Assembly: GCF_004364435.1 (NCBI RefSeq)
Contig: NZ_SOCT01000015.1
Span: 1 to 64,000 of the forward strand
Source of the DNA: Pseudomonas sp. LP_7_YM
GTDB taxonomy: Bacteria; Pseudomonadota; Gammaproteobacteria; Pseudomonadales; Pseudomonadaceae
Length of the DNA: 64,000 nucleotides
Direction of reading: 5' to 3'
Every line of letters starts with the position of its first letter. Within the stretch, counting starts at the first letter, position 1. Shown here in pieces: positions 44,500 through 54,234 of the stretch. The notes beneath the pieces were generated by a model. The model did not search any database and was not told where the DNA came from. It saw only the letters and a program-made list of their open reading frames with translations. A program made the translations under genes and the position numbers.

Positions 44500-46083
44500 A
44501 TGACCAGACAGGCTGCCGAAGTCGCGAAACGCCGCACTTTCGCCATTATTTCTCACCCCGATGCCGGCAAGACCACCATCACCGAAAAGCTCCTGCTGAT
44601 GGGCAAGGCCATTGCCATCGCCGGTACCGTGAAGTCGCGCAAATCCGACCGTCATGCCACCTCCGACTGGATGGAGATGGAAAAGCAGCGTGGTATTTCC
44701 ATCACCACCTCGGTCATGCAATTCCCGTATCGCGAACACATGATCAACCTGCTCGACACCCCGGGCCACGAAGACTTCTCCGAAGACACCTATCGCACCC
44801 TGACCGCAGTGGACTCGGCGCTGATGGTGCTCGATGGCGGTAAGGGCGTCGAGCCACGGACCATCGCCCTGATGGACGTCTGCCGCCTGCGCGACACGCC
44901 GATCGTCAGTTTCATCAACAAGCTGGACCGCGACATCCGTGACCCGATCGAGCTACTTGACGAGATCGAAGCGGTCCTGAAGATCAAGGCCGCGCCAATC
45001 ACCTGGCCGATCGGTTGCTATCGCGACTTCAAGGGCGTGTACCACCTGGCTGACGACTACATCATCGTCTACACCGCAGGGCACGGGCATGAGCGCACCG
45101 ATGTGAAAATCATCGAGAAGCTGGACTCCGACGAAGCCCGCGCCCACTTGGGTGATGAATACGATCGCTTCGTCGAGCAACTGGAGCTGGTGCAAGGCGC
45201 CTGTCATGAATTCAATCAACAGGAATTCCTCGACGGTCAACTGACCCCGGTGTTCTTTGGAACCGCGCTGGGTAACTTCGGCGTCGATCACGTACTCGAT
45301 GCGGTCGTCGATTGGGCGCCGAAACCGCTGGCGCGTGTCGCCAACGAGCGCACGGTCGAGCCGATCGAAGAGAAGTTCAGCGGCTTCGTGTTCAAGATTC
45401 AGGCAAACATGGACCCCAAACACCGCGACCGCATTGCCTTCATGCGCATCTGTTCGGGCAAGTACGACAAGGGCATGAAAATGCGCCACGTGCGCACCGG
45501 CAAGGACGTACGCATCGGCGACGCGCTGACGTTCTTCTCCAGTGAGCGTGAACAGCTGGAAGAAGCCTACGCCGGCGACATCATCGGCCTGCACAACCAC
45601 GGCACAATCCAGATCGGCGACACCTTCAGCGAAGGCGAAGCGCTGGGTTTCACCGGCATCCCGCACTTCGCCCCGGAACTGTTCCGCCGGGTGCGTTTGC
45701 GCGATCCGCTGAAATCCAAACAGCTGCGTCAGGGCCTGCAACAGCTGGCCGAAGAAGGCGCCACCCAGGTGTTCTTCCCGACGCGCAGCAACGACATCAT
45801 TCTTGGCGCCGTCGGTGTGCTGCAGTTCGACGTCGTCGCCAGCCGCCTGAAGGAAGAATACAAAGTGGAATGTTCCTACGAGCCGATCACCGTGTATTCC
45901 GCGCGCTGGATCGATTGCAGCGACAAGAAGAAGTTGGAGGAATTCGAGAACAAGGCGGTGGAAAACCTGGCCGTGGATGGCGGCGGTCACCTCACCTACC
46001 TGGCGCCAACCCGGGTCAACCTGGCGTTGATGGAAGAGCGCTGGCCGGACGTGAAATTCCGCGCAACGCGTGAGCACCATTAA
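44500..46083 (+). CDS. prfC: Peptide chain release factor 3 (GTPase)
   Basis: 527 residues from ATG 44500. Translational GTPase that recycles RF1 and RF2 from the ribosome after peptide release. G1 SHPDAGKTT, G3 DTPGHEDFSED, G4 NKLD and RF3-specific blocks (ASDWMEMEKQRGIS) are all present; domain 2 starts at about 300. Length is close to E. coli RF3 (529). The frame is open upstream but the conserved N-terminus MTRQAAEVAKRRTFA fixes the start. A housekeeping gene. Confidence 0.97.
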   Translation: MTRQAAEVAKRRTFAIISHPDAGKTTITEKLLLMGKAIAIAGTVKSRKSDRHATSDWMEMEKQRGISITTSVMQFPYREHMINLLDTPGHEDFSEDTYRTLTAVDSALMVLDGGKGVEPRTIALMDVCRLRDTPIVSFINKLDRDIRDPIELLDEIEAVLKIKAAPITWPIGCYRDFKGVYHLADDYIIVYTAGHGHERTDVKIIEKLDSDEARAHLGDEYDRFVEQLELVQGACHEFNQQEFLDGQLTPVFFGTALGNFGVDHVLDAVVDWAPKPLARVANERTVEPIEEKFSGFVFKIQANMDPKHRDRIAFMRICSGKYDKGMKMRHVRTGKDVRIGDALTFFSSEREQLEEAYAGDIIGLHNHGTIQIGDTFSEGEALGFTGIPHFAPELFRRVRLRDPLKSKQLRQGLQQLAEEGATQVFFPTRSNDIILGAVGVLQFDVVASRLKEEYKVECSYEPITVYSARWIDCSDKKKLEEFENKAVENLAVDGGGHLTYLAPTRVNLALMEERWPDVKFRATREHH

Positions 46084-46115
46084 GGACCCGTGAAGTTCAT
46101 GGCCAAGCGCTGATG

Positions 46116-46215
46116 GTTCCCATGCTCCGCGTGGGAATGCCGCTCATGACGCTGCGCGTCATTCATAGCGGACGCGGAGCGTCACGGGATGCGTTCCCAC
46201 GCAGAGCGTGGGAAC
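46116..46215. repeat. 100-bp imperfect inverted repeat (P. syringae-type intergenic element)
   Basis: The left arm GTTCCCATGCTCCGCGTGGG and the right arm, read as reverse complement, GTTCCCACGCTCTGCGTGGG, face each other across about 60 bases that also contain GACGC...GCGTC stems. This is a cruciform-type repeat of the kind scattered in P. syringae genomes. It lies between prfC and ggt, which converge. Confidence 0.8.
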
Positions 46216-46226
46216 GATCATCGCCG

Positions 46227-46254
46227 CAATCGCGAGCAAGCTCACGCCTACAAG
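46227..46254. repeat. REP-like element after ggt
   Basis: CAATCGCGAGCAAGCTCACG followed by CCTACAAG matches the common Pseudomonas REP motif (CGCGAGCAAGCTCGCTCCTACA). It ends 10 bases before the ggt stop codon. Confidence 0.65.
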
Positions 46255-46264
46255 TGCCCACTCC

Positions 46265-47932
46265 TCACTTCACTACCATCCCCACTCCCCGCCCACGTGG
46301 GTCGGACGCGGTTTCGACCTTGGTGCCGTTGATGCTGATCGCCTGCACATTGCCCATCGACCAACCCTGATCCTTGAGCGTGTAGCCCATGGCTTTCAAT
46401 TCATCGGCGACGGCTGCCGGCAGTGGCGCAAATTTCTCGGTATAGATCGTGTCTTTGGGCAACAACTGATGATGAACCCGCCCTGCCGCCACCGCTTCCT
46501 TGAGCGGCATATGGAAGTCATAGAGGTCGTTCAGCACCTGAAACACGGTGGTGAAAATCCGCGAGCCACCCGGCGTGCCCAACACCAGCGTCACTTCACC
46601 ATCGCGCGTTACCAGGCTCGGACTCATTGACGACAACATGCGCTTGCCCGGCTCGATGGCGTTGGCATCCCCACCGACCACGCCAAAGGCATTGGCCACA
46701 CCCGGCTTGGCGCTGAAGTCGTCCATCTCGTCGTTCATCAAAAAGCCCGCGCCCTTGACCACTACACCACTGCCGTAATCCCAGTTCAGCGTGTAGGTAT
46801 TGCTGACTGCATTGCCCTTTGAATCAACGATGGAGAAGTGCGTGGTCTGGTGCGACTCAAGACCGGCCTTGACGTTTTCAGTCGGGGATATCGCAGTTGG
46901 ATTGACCTCATGCGCGCGCCCGGCGAGATAGACGTGGTCGGTCAGTTGATTCACCGGTGCCTGTGAGAAATCGGGATCGCCCAAATAGTTGGCCCGATCA
47001 GCGAACACGCGTTTTTCGATCTCTGCCAACAGGTGGATGTAGCGCGCCGAGTTCAGCGCGACGCCCTTGAAGTCATCGCCCAACTGCTCCTTGATGCCCA
47101 TCAACTGCGCCAGGGCGACGCCGCCAGAGCTGGGCAGTGGCGCGGTGTACAGGGTGTTGCCGTTGAAATTGACGTGCAGCGGTTTGCGCCACACAGCCTT
47201 GTAATCGGCCAGGTCCTGTTTGGTGATCAGCCCGCTATCGTGCTGCATCTGCGCCACCAACAGGTCAGCCGTCTGACCCTGATAGAACTCGCTGGCGCCC
47301 CTGTCGGCAATGCGCTGCAGAGTCTTGGCCAGCTCCGGCTGGCGGAAGGTTTCACCGGCTTTCAGGTTGCCAAAGTAGTCGCTGAAGTTGGTCTTGCCGT
47401 TGAGCTGTTTGATCGCTGCTTCGCCGTACATGTATTGCTTGTCGGCCACCTTGAAACCGTTTCGCGCGTAGCCGATGGCTGGCGTCAGCAACTGCGCCCA
47501 CGGCAGTTTGCCGAACTTGCGATGAGCCTCCCAAAGGCCCATAACGGTGCCGGGCACGCCAGAAGCACGGGCGCCAACCAGGCTCATGCCGGGCACCACC
47601 TCGCCCTTGTCGTCCAGATACATAGTGCGGCTGGCGGCCTTGGGCGCTGTCTCGCGATAGTCGAGAAAATACGGCTTGCCGTGCATGAACAGGGTCATGA
47701 AGCCGCCGCCACCGATGTTGCCCGCCTCGGGGTACGTGACTGCTAGGGTGAAGGCAGTGGCGACGGCTGCGTCGACCGCATTGCCACCCTTTTTCAGGAT
47801 CTGCGCAGCGACTTCTGCGCCATACTGATCGGGGGCTGCAACAGCGCCGCCTTCGAGTGCGACGGCATACACCGGGGAACTGGCGGCGAATATCACCGCC
47901 AAGGCGAGGGTCTTGAGTGTCACGACTCGCAT
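46265..47932 (-). CDS. ggt: Gamma-glutamyltransferase
   Basis: 555-residue periplasmic N-terminal nucleophile hydrolase that cleaves gamma-glutamyl bonds (glutathione and gamma-glutamyl peptides). Signal peptide about 1-24. The precursor should self-cleave ahead of Thr363 (SHQTTHFSIVD), which becomes the small-subunit N-terminus; ETAPKAASRTMY (large subunit) and the GxSR-type substrate loop later on are present. AGGAAG precedes the ATG. Stands alone between a repeat region and a DMT transporter gene. Confidence 0.95.
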   Translation of the reverse strand: MRVVTLKTLALAVIFAASSPVYAVALEGGAVAAPDQYGAEVAAQILKKGGNAVDAAVATAFTLAVTYPEAGNIGGGGFMTLFMHGKPYFLDYRETAPKAASRTMYLDDKGEVVPGMSLVGARASGVPGTVMGLWEAHRKFGKLPWAQLLTPAIGYARNGFKVADKQYMYGEAAIKQLNGKTNFSDYFGNLKAGETFRQPELAKTLQRIADRGASEFYQGQTADLLVAQMQHDSGLITKQDLADYKAVWRKPLHVNFNGNTLYTAPLPSSGGVALAQLMGIKEQLGDDFKGVALNSARYIHLLAEIEKRVFADRANYLGDPDFSQAPVNQLTDHVYLAGRAHEVNPTAISPTENVKAGLESHQTTHFSIVDSKGNAVSNTYTLNWDYGSGVVVKGAGFLMNDEMDDFSAKPGVANAFGVVGGDANAIEPGKRMLSSMSPSLVTRDGEVTLVLGTPGGSRIFTTVFQVLNDLYDFHMPLKEAVAAGRVHHQLLPKDTIYTEKFAPLPAAVADELKAMGYTLKDQGWSMGNVQAISINGTKVETASDPRGRGVGMVVK

Positions 47933-48081
47933 AGGGCTTCCTTTGTGGGCTGATGCAACAACTTGTTATTGGCTGGCTGTCTGAGTGCTGACAAGGCTAA
48001 CGGTCCAGGGCCTCATTAATGATGAAACTTCCTACAAAGGCAAATGACCGCCCGCTGTCTATCTGCACACTCGCCTGACAA

Positions 48082-49014
48082 TCACGGCGCTGCTCGCTCA
48101 CGTCGCAGATTCAACGCCAGCACGCTGCTCAGCACCACCAAGGAACCTGCGATCACCCACTGTGACGGCATCTCCCCCAACAGCACCGAAGCAATAACAA
48201 TCGCCATCGGCGGGGTCAGGTACAGGCTCATGGAGGCACGACTGACCTCCATGTGTTTGAGCACATACGCCCATGCCAGATAAGCCAGCGCACTGGGAAA
48301 GAAGCCCAGCACGCCCACGGCGATATTGACCCGCAACGGCGCATTGACCACTTCGCCTATCAGCCCCGGCAGGTAGATCAATAGAAAGAACGTACCCGCC
48401 CAGATGGTGTAACAGACCATGGTCAGCCCGTCATAGCGGTGGCTGTAGCGCTTTTGCAAAGAGAAGTACACGCTCCACGAGAAGGCAGCGAGCAACACCA
48501 GCAGCCCTCGGGCATCGATGTGGCCTAAACCGCGATCCCCTGTAATGACGATCGCCACCCCGATCAACCCCCACGCCACGCATGTCCAGCGCCAGGCGCT
48601 GACACGTTCGCTGAATACGAAATGCGCGAGCAATGCACTGAACAGCGGCATCGACTGAATCAGCACGCTGGACGCCCCAGCGCTGACACCAGCCTGGCCG
48701 AAATTAAGCGCAATGTGGTGCAAAGTGACCGCGAAGAAACCGAGCACCGCCAGCAGGGGCAGATCCTTCAGACGCGGCAGCGAAATGCGCATGGAGGATG
48801 CGATCAGCGCCATGAACACCGACGCGATGAGAAAGCGCAGCAGCGCCAGATGAGTCGGGTCGTAGCCCTGCAGCCCGATGCGAATACCGGTGGGTGAGAA
48901 GCCCCAGCAGGCGATTACAAAGAACGTCGCCAACGCGACTTTGATGCCCTGCCAACGCAGCCTGGTGTCCTGTGCCTCAATGCCCATCCGGACCGGATCG
49001 TTCGCCACGCTCAT
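48082..49014 (-). CDS. EamA/DMT-family transporter
   Basis: 310 residues from ATG 49014 (a GTG at 49020 is also possible). Ten hydrophobic segments arranged as two EamA repeats; the first begins ATFFVIACWGFSPTGIRIG, the second LLAAFSWSVYFSLQKRYS. Drug/metabolite exporters of this family often carry amino acids or small metabolites out of the cell. The gene is divergent from a LysR gene (49126), so that regulator probably controls it. Substrate unknown. Confidence 0.85.
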   Translation of the reverse strand: MSVANDPVRMGIEAQDTRLRWQGIKVALATFFVIACWGFSPTGIRIGLQGYDPTHLALLRFLIASVFMALIASSMRISLPRLKDLPLLAVLGFFAVTLHHIALNFGQAGVSAGASSVLIQSMPLFSALLAHFVFSERVSAWRWTCVAWGLIGVAIVITGDRGLGHIDARGLLVLLAAFSWSVYFSLQKRYSHRYDGLTMVCYTIWAGTFFLLIYLPGLIGEVVNAPLRVNIAVGVLGFFPSALAYLAWAYVLKHMEVSRASMSLYLTPPMAIVIASVLLGEMPSQWVIAGSLVVLSSVLALNLRRERAAP

Positions 49015-49125
49015 TCCCACCCCCGTCGGCAGACCTTTGCCTGCACCCTTGGCCGTGAGTATCGAAACAAACTATGCTCACCACAACCGAACAATACTGA
49101 CTCAATCATTCACTTTTGGTGACGC

Positions 49126-50004
49126 ATGGAACTGGCCCAGATCCGCATGTTCAAGACCGTGGCCGACACTGGCAGCATTGCCCGTGCGGCCGAAGTATTG
49201 CATTGCGTACCGTCGAACATCACGGCCCGAATCAAGTCGTTGGAAGCCGAATTGCAGGTCGAGCTGTTTTTCCGTCACGGGCGTGGTTTGAGGATCAGCC
49301 CGGCAGGGGAAATCTTTCTGACGTATGCAGGACGCATGCTTGGCCTGGCCGAGGAAGCCAGGCGCGCGGTGCATCCCGATGCCACGCCATCCGGGCCGTT
49401 GCGCATCGGCGCCATCGAATCCTCGGCAACCTCGCGCTTGCCCAGGCTGCTTGCGCGCTTTCATGCGCGCTATCCGGATGTTTCGCTGGAACTGACCACC
49501 GGCACCGGTCCGCAGCTGCTCGACGCGACGCTGAATCACAAGCTCGACGGCGCGATTGTGGCCATTGATGTCAAACGCCCGAAACTCAAACGAACCTCGA
49601 TGTACCGTGAAGACCTGGTGCTGATCGCAGCCCAATCGCTTGGGCCGATACGCAGCGCCGCAGACCTGCAAGGCAAATCGATTTTCATGTGGCCCGAAGG
49701 CTGTCCGTACCGCGCCGCACTGGAGCGCTGGCTGCTGAGCAACGGCCAGAGCCAGCCGATCATCAGCATTGCCAGCTATGGCACGATCGTCGGCTGCGTC
49801 AGTGCGGGTGCGGGCGTGTCGCTGGTGCCCAAGGGTGTGTTCGAGCAGTATCACAAGGGTTCGGGTTGGGTCGGCTATGAATTCCCGGAGCTGACCTCCA
49901 TCGACAACTTGTTTTACTGGCACGAACACGCCGAACACCATCCGGCGCGGGAGGCATTCGTAGACATGTTGAAGGCCGAGTTCGATAGCGCTCGGACGAC
50001 ATGA
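49126..50004 (+). CDS. LysR-family regulator, divergent from the EamA transporter gene
   Basis: 292 residues. N-terminal winged helix-turn-helix (SIARAAEVLHCVPSNITARI, about 17-36; then LEAELQVELFFRHGRGLRIS) and a C-terminal LysR substrate-binding domain (about 90-290). It shares a 111-base intergenic region with the transporter gene, the usual setup for a regulator and its target. The effector cannot be read from sequence. Confidence 0.87.
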   Translation: MELAQIRMFKTVADTGSIARAAEVLHCVPSNITARIKSLEAELQVELFFRHGRGLRISPAGEIFLTYAGRMLGLAEEARRAVHPDATPSGPLRIGAIESSATSRLPRLLARFHARYPDVSLELTTGTGPQLLDATLNHKLDGAIVAIDVKRPKLKRTSMYREDLVLIAAQSLGPIRSAADLQGKSIFMWPEGCPYRAALERWLLSNGQSQPIISIASYGTIVGCVSAGAGVSLVPKGVFEQYHKGSGWVGYEFPELTSIDNLFYWHEHAEHHPAREAFVDMLKAEFDSARTT

Positions 50005-50057
50005 GCGCGCTGGCTAATTAAACATGGGGGCTGTGGGAGCGCATTTGTCTTGTGCTG

Positions 50058-50822
50058 TCAGCCCCCGTTCAACAGGTGAAGGCCAAGCAGCGCCAAGCCG
50101 ATAAAGAACAGCCGTTTGAATACCGGCGCGCTGATACGCTGACGCAACCACTGGCCGATCAGCATGCCCAGCAAGGCCGGGATAACCGCCAGCAATGAGG
50201 CACCCATTTCGGCCTCGCCCAGCGCGCCATTGCAAAACAGCCCTACGCCCAAGGTCAGGCTGGAAACGGTGAACGACATTCCCAGCGCCTGCACCAGTTG
50301 GTTGCGGTCCAGGCCCAACCCCTGGATATACGGTACAGCCGGAATCACGAAAACCCCGGTCGCCGAAGTGATCAGCCCGGTAATCAAACCGCACAAAGGC
50401 CCCAACCAGGTTTCCGCGCAAGGCGGCACCTTGAGCGTCGGCAGAAACAGTCCACACAGCGCATAGACAAAGAGCGCAGCACCCAATGCCCGGCCCATGC
50501 CATGCGCACTCCCCATGCCGAGCATGCAGGAGCCAATCCCGGTGCCTATGGCGATCATTGCGAGCAGCGGCCACAGCCGTTTGCACACCGTGCGCAGATG
50601 CCCACCGGCAGCCAGTTGCCAGAAGTTGGTCACCGTCGATGGAATCAGCAGCAGCGCTGCAGCCTGCGTCGGCAACATAGCCACGCCCAGCAGGCCCATG
50701 GCAATGGTAGGCAGGCCCATACCGATCACGCCCTTCACCGTTCCGGCCAGCAGAAAGGCAAACAGGACCAGCACAGTCAGGTGCCATCCGATGGTTTGAT
50801 ACAGCGAAAAGAAGGTTGTCAT
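50058..50822 (-). CDS. TauE/SafE-family membrane transporter
   Basis: 254 residues from ATG 50822; about eight hydrophobic segments and two TauE/SafE half-repeats (GTVKGVIGMGLPTIAMGLLG and GLITGLITSATGVFVIPAVP). The family exports or imports sulfur-containing or organic anions such as sulfoacetate or sulfite. The next gene is a divergent LysR regulator (51007) across a 184-base gap that holds a REP-like repeat. Substrate unknown. Confidence 0.87.
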   Translation of the reverse strand: MTTFFSLYQTIGWHLTVLVLFAFLLAGTVKGVIGMGLPTIAMGLLGVAMLPTQAAALLLIPSTVTNFWQLAAGGHLRTVCKRLWPLLAMIAIGTGIGSCMLGMGSAHGMGRALGAALFVYALCGLFLPTLKVPPCAETWLGPLCGLITGLITSATGVFVIPAVPYIQGLGLDRNQLVQALGMSFTVSSLTLGVGLFCNGALGEAEMGASLLAVIPALLGMLIGQWLRQRISAPVFKRLFFIGLALLGLHLLNGG

Positions 50823-50929
50823 GGGCCTATGCTGACCCGGATCGGCGTGACGGAAAATCTGCGATATATTGAGCCTGCCTTCGGCCTGCACATAGCCAGA
50901 ACGATGAAAATCAGCTGAATCCGTTGCCA

Positions 50930-50955
50930 GTGGGAACGAACAAGCTCGCTCCCAC
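50930..50955. repeat. REP-like palindrome
   Basis: GTGGGA-ACGAACAAGCTCGC-TCCCAC, a Pseudomonas-type palindromic intergenic repeat between two divergent genes. Confidence 0.6.
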
Positions 50956-51006
50956 GAGGGTTCATCGTGCAGTCAGTCATTCCGGGAACGCATTAAGCGA
51001 GCAGCC

Positions 51007-51930
51007 ATGCACTTCGACCTGATCGACCTGAAGCTTTTCCTCAACGTAACCGAAGCCGGCAACATCACGGCCGGTGCCGCTCGCAGTTATCTTTCGCTAG
51101 CGTCTGCCAGTGCCCGGATTCGCGGGCTGGAAACGTCACTGGGAATGACGCTGCTCGATCGCGGCCGACGTGGCGTCACTCCAACCGCAGCGGGCAAGGC
51201 CATGGCGCAACATGCACGGCTGATTCTGCAACAGGTTCAACGCCTGCAAGCGGACCTCACCGATTACGCTCAAGGCTTCAAGGGTCAGGTACGCCTGCTG
51301 GGCAATACCTCGGCATTGAGCGAATACCTGCCCGAGCGTCTGGCCGAATTCCTGGTCGGCCATCCGAACATCGATATCCATCTGGAAGAACACCCCAGCC
51401 TGCGCATCCTGCATGCCGTGCGCCACGGTACGGCAGACCTGGGCATTATTTCCAACGCAGTGGAGACCGGCCACCTACAGACCCTGCCCTTCTGCGCCGA
51501 TCCGCTGACCTTGATCATGCCGACCGATCACCCGCTGGCCGGGCACACCAGCCTGCGTTTCAGCCAGACGCTGGACCACGAATTCATCGGCCTTGGCATG
51601 AACAGCGCGATGGCCATTTACCTGGAAGAGCAGGCGCTGCATCTGGGCCGACGAATCAAAACCCGCTTGCGGGCGGAAAGTTTTGACGGCGTCTTGCGCA
51701 TGGTGTCAGGTGGCGCCGGGCTAGGCGTGGTGCCGATGGCGGCAGTTGAACGGTTCAACCACGCCGGGCGATTGAAACGAGCGCGACTGAGCGACAGCTG
51801 GGCCGACCGGACGCTGCTTTTGTGTGCTGTGGACTTCGACACACTGCCCCAATACGCCAAGGTGTTGGTGCGTCATCTGCGCGCACAAACCGCGTTTCTG
51901 GACACCCCAATGTCGAGCCCAGATAACTGA
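51007..51930 (+). CDS. LysR-family regulator, divergent from the TauE gene
   Basis: 307 residues. Helix-turn-helix at about 18-40 (NITAGAARSYLSLASASARI), then GLETSLGMTLLDRGRRGVTP and a substrate-binding domain of the CbbR/LysR fold (about 90-295). Divergent from the TauE/SafE transporter gene and 63 bases upstream of a cupin gene on the same strand. It probably regulates the transporter; the cupin may be part of the same response. Confidence 0.87.
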   Translation: MHFDLIDLKLFLNVTEAGNITAGAARSYLSLASASARIRGLETSLGMTLLDRGRRGVTPTAAGKAMAQHARLILQQVQRLQADLTDYAQGFKGQVRLLGNTSALSEYLPERLAEFLVGHPNIDIHLEEHPSLRILHAVRHGTADLGIISNAVETGHLQTLPFCADPLTLIMPTDHPLAGHTSLRFSQTLDHEFIGLGMNSAMAIYLEEQALHLGRRIKTRLRAESFDGVLRMVSGGAGLGVVPMAAVERFNHAGRLKRARLSDSWADRTLLLCAVDFDTLPQYAKVLVRHLRAQTAFLDTPMSSPDN

Positions 51931-51993
51931 CGCCAAGCAGCCGCCCTTAAGGTGTGCGAGCGTTAACTATCGCCATCGATCTCTGGAGCTGTC

Positions 51994-52338
51994 ATGAACA
52001 ACCCGATCACCGTTCTTCGCGACACCACGCCACTGCCTGTCGTCGACGCCTGCAAATGGGAGCGTATCGGCGGCGACCCGCACACGGTCAACCTCAACGC
52101 CTACACAAGCGCCGACGGTCAAAAGATCATGGGCACCTGGATCTGCACGCCGGGCAAATGGTTGGTCGAATACGTTAAATGGGAATACTGCGATTTCCAG
52201 GAAGGCTATTGCATCATCACCCCTGAAGGCCAGGAGCCCATTCACTTGAAGGCCGGTGATAAATTTATCGTCGAGCCGGGCATGAAAGGCACGTGGGAGG
52301 TGTTGGAAACCGTCCGTAAGTACTTCGTGTTTGCTTGA
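51994..52338 (+). CDS. Cupin-domain (EutQ-like cupin_3) protein
   Basis: 114 residues; GGAG six bases before the ATG. Single beta-barrel of the cupin_3 type: WICTPGKWLVEYVKWEYCDF near 49-68, then EGYCIITPEGQEPIHLKAGD near 70-89 and FIVEPGMKGTWEV near 91-103. The usual metal His pair is mostly replaced, as in other cupin_3 members, so it may bind a ligand without a metal. Possibly co-transcribed with the LysR gene upstream. Function unknown. Confidence 0.85.
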   Translation: MNNPITVLRDTTPLPVVDACKWERIGGDPHTVNLNAYTSADGQKIMGTWICTPGKWLVEYVKWEYCDFQEGYCIITPEGQEPIHLKAGDKFIVEPGMKGTWEVLETVRKYFVFA

Positions 52339-52548
52339 TGGTTAACCGCCTGGCGCCGAGCTCAATGGCTCTCCCCTGGAGCGGGCAGCAATGTGGCTTT
52401 TCTGTAGCGACGAATTTATCCGTGAGAAGGCATTTATGTCGGTACCCAGGAATTGGCGGCGCCGGACTCACGACGAAATCAGGTTCTTCAGGCTGCCATC
52501 GTGCAGAGTCGATGCCTGGTGATACTGGACCGCAGGACCGTGACAACA

Positions 52549-52570
52549 CCGCGACCGAATCCGGTCGCGG
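52549..52570. terminator. Hairpin between the cupin and porin genes
   Basis: CCGCGACCG-AATC-CGGTCGCGG, a perfect 9-bp stem 60 bases past the porin stop (minus strand) and 210 bases past the cupin stop. It lies between convergent genes and lacks a long T-run. The rest of 52339-52630 shows no gene. Confidence 0.6.
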
Positions 52571-52630
52571 GCCCCACGCCTGATCCCGTGATGAGAGCAG
52601 GCTCAGGCGCTTTTCCGGGCAGGTTGTGGG

Positions 52631-53872
52631 TTAAAGAATGTTGAATGGATACTCGGCGATCAGGCGCACTTCATCGATTTCACCGCCACGATCGGCGCTG
52701 CGATAACTGGCATGTCGCAGACGAAAGCTCAGGTCTTTTGCCTGACCGGACTGCACCACATATCTGGCTTCGATGTTGCGCTCCCAGGCCTTGCCGTTTT
52801 TGGTGGTGGCGGTGTCGAAGTCGGTGCCTTTGACGTAGCGCGCCATGAAGCCCAGACCCGGAACGCCATAGGGCGCCATATTCAGATCGTAACGTGCCTG
52901 CCAGGATTTTTCGTCGGCGTAGTTAAAGTCCGAATACTGGATCGAGTTACCGACGAAAACGGTACTGTTGCCATCAACGCCGTATTTGTAATCGCCGGTG
53001 CCGCTGACCTGCTGGCGACCAACCAATACCGTGTGAGCGCCAAAGGTGTAGGCAGCCGTCAGGCTCCAGATCCGGTTGTTCAGCTCCCCACCCAGCTTTT
53101 CACCCACACTTTTGGTGTCGTATAGATTGAAGTCCAACTTCAGTCCATCTTTGCCGCTCAGAGGAACGCCCCAGGTCAGACTGCCGTAGTACTTGCGCCA
53201 GTAGTCCTCGACGTCCGAGTAGTACAGGCTTGCCAGCAGGTTGTCGGTGAATGTGTAAGAGCCGCCGCCAAAATCAATGCTGGTCAGGCGCGCGCTGTCG
53301 TGGGAGCTCTGGTTGCGATTTTTCAGCGCGGTAAAGTGCCCGCCCTGCAGTTTGAGACCCGCAATCTCGCTGCTGGTGATCAACAGGCCTTGCGCCGTTT
53401 CCGGCAACAGTCGGCTGTCGGAAGTGGCGAATACCGGGTTGTTGACGATCTGATCACCAAACTTCAATACGGTGTTGGATACACGCATTTTCACAGCGGC
53501 GCCCAAGGTCGACTGGCTGTCCTTAGCGCCATCATGGTCCTGTTCCAATAGGCCAGTACCACCGCCGGTACGGCCACCCCCAGTATCGAGCTTGAGACCC
53601 AGCAGGCCGATTGCATCAAGCCCAAAGCCGACGGTGCCTTGGGTAAAACCCGACTCATACGTGCCGATGAAACCCTGTGCCCATTCCTCTCCATAGCTCT
53701 GGGTCGCTGACTCGGCACGGTTGTCGCGGTTCATGTACATGTTACGGGCCTTGATCTTCAGCTTCGAGCCTTCAACAAACCCTGTCGCCTCAGATTGCTG
53801 ATCGGCAAACGCGGTGGGTACGACACCGGCGGCAACCGCCCATGCAAATACGGTGAGTGTGTTCACGTTCAT
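52631..53872 (-). CDS. OprD-family outer-membrane porin
   Basis: 413 residues; AGGAG seven to eight bases before the ATG. Signal peptide about 1-23 (ending TAFADQQ). OprD-type barrel landmarks: ATGFVEGSKLKIKARNMYMN near the start, GFTQGTVGFGLDAIGLLG (about 75-92), AAVKMRVSNTVLKFGDQ and a C-terminal strand VRLIAEYPFNIL. Substrate-specific channel, probably for a carboxylate or aromatic acid. Distinct from OpdP in the dpp locus. No transporter gene is adjacent, so the substrate cannot be inferred. Confidence 0.9.
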   Translation of the reverse strand: MNVNTLTVFAWAVAAGVVPTAFADQQSEATGFVEGSKLKIKARNMYMNRDNRAESATQSYGEEWAQGFIGTYESGFTQGTVGFGLDAIGLLGLKLDTGGGRTGGGTGLLEQDHDGAKDSQSTLGAAVKMRVSNTVLKFGDQIVNNPVFATSDSRLLPETAQGLLITSSEIAGLKLQGGHFTALKNRNQSSHDSARLTSIDFGGGSYTFTDNLLASLYYSDVEDYWRKYYGSLTWGVPLSGKDGLKLDFNLYDTKSVGEKLGGELNNRIWSLTAAYTFGAHTVLVGRQQVSGTGDYKYGVDGNSTVFVGNSIQYSDFNYADEKSWQARYDLNMAPYGVPGLGFMARYVKGTDFDTATTKNGKAWERNIEARYVVQSGQAKDLSFRLRHASYRSADRGGEIDEVRLIAEYPFNIL

Positions 53873-54234
53873 ACTGCTGCTCCTGGGTGAGATCGCAGGC
53901 TGCCGCCTTCATTGGGCGACAGTCCCGGTTATTGGGCAGTGTTCAAATGCAGCTTTTCGCCGATACAGCTCGCGATACGTTTTTGTTAGGGGCATGCGAT
54001 AAAAAGGTGAACCCACGCAGCCGCCGACGAGCAGGCAGCACGCGGCCGTGATCTCGTTGGTCAGGTTCAGGGGTTCAAACGTGGGCAGGCAAACAGGAGG
54101 CGCAGCGGGTGGCGATAACGTTCTCGACGTCCTGTCAAGGAAGGCCACTCACTGGCGGGCAGGCAGGCTGCCCGAAGGTTCGGCGAGAGAGGGTCTGATG
54201 CCCCGGCGTGGTAGCCGCTCGCTCGGTTGCTGAC
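53873..54234. other. Intergenic region with a hairpin near 54156-54174
   Basis: About 360 bases without a credible gene. It should hold the porin promoter (minus strand). CGGGCAG-GCAGG-CTGCCCG at 54156-54174 is a perfect 7-bp stem 60 bases past the dehydrogenase stop and may end that transcript. Confidence 0.5.

Noticed and set aside
44953..46080. 375-codon frame opposite prfC
   Set aside because: Shadow of a housekeeping gene.
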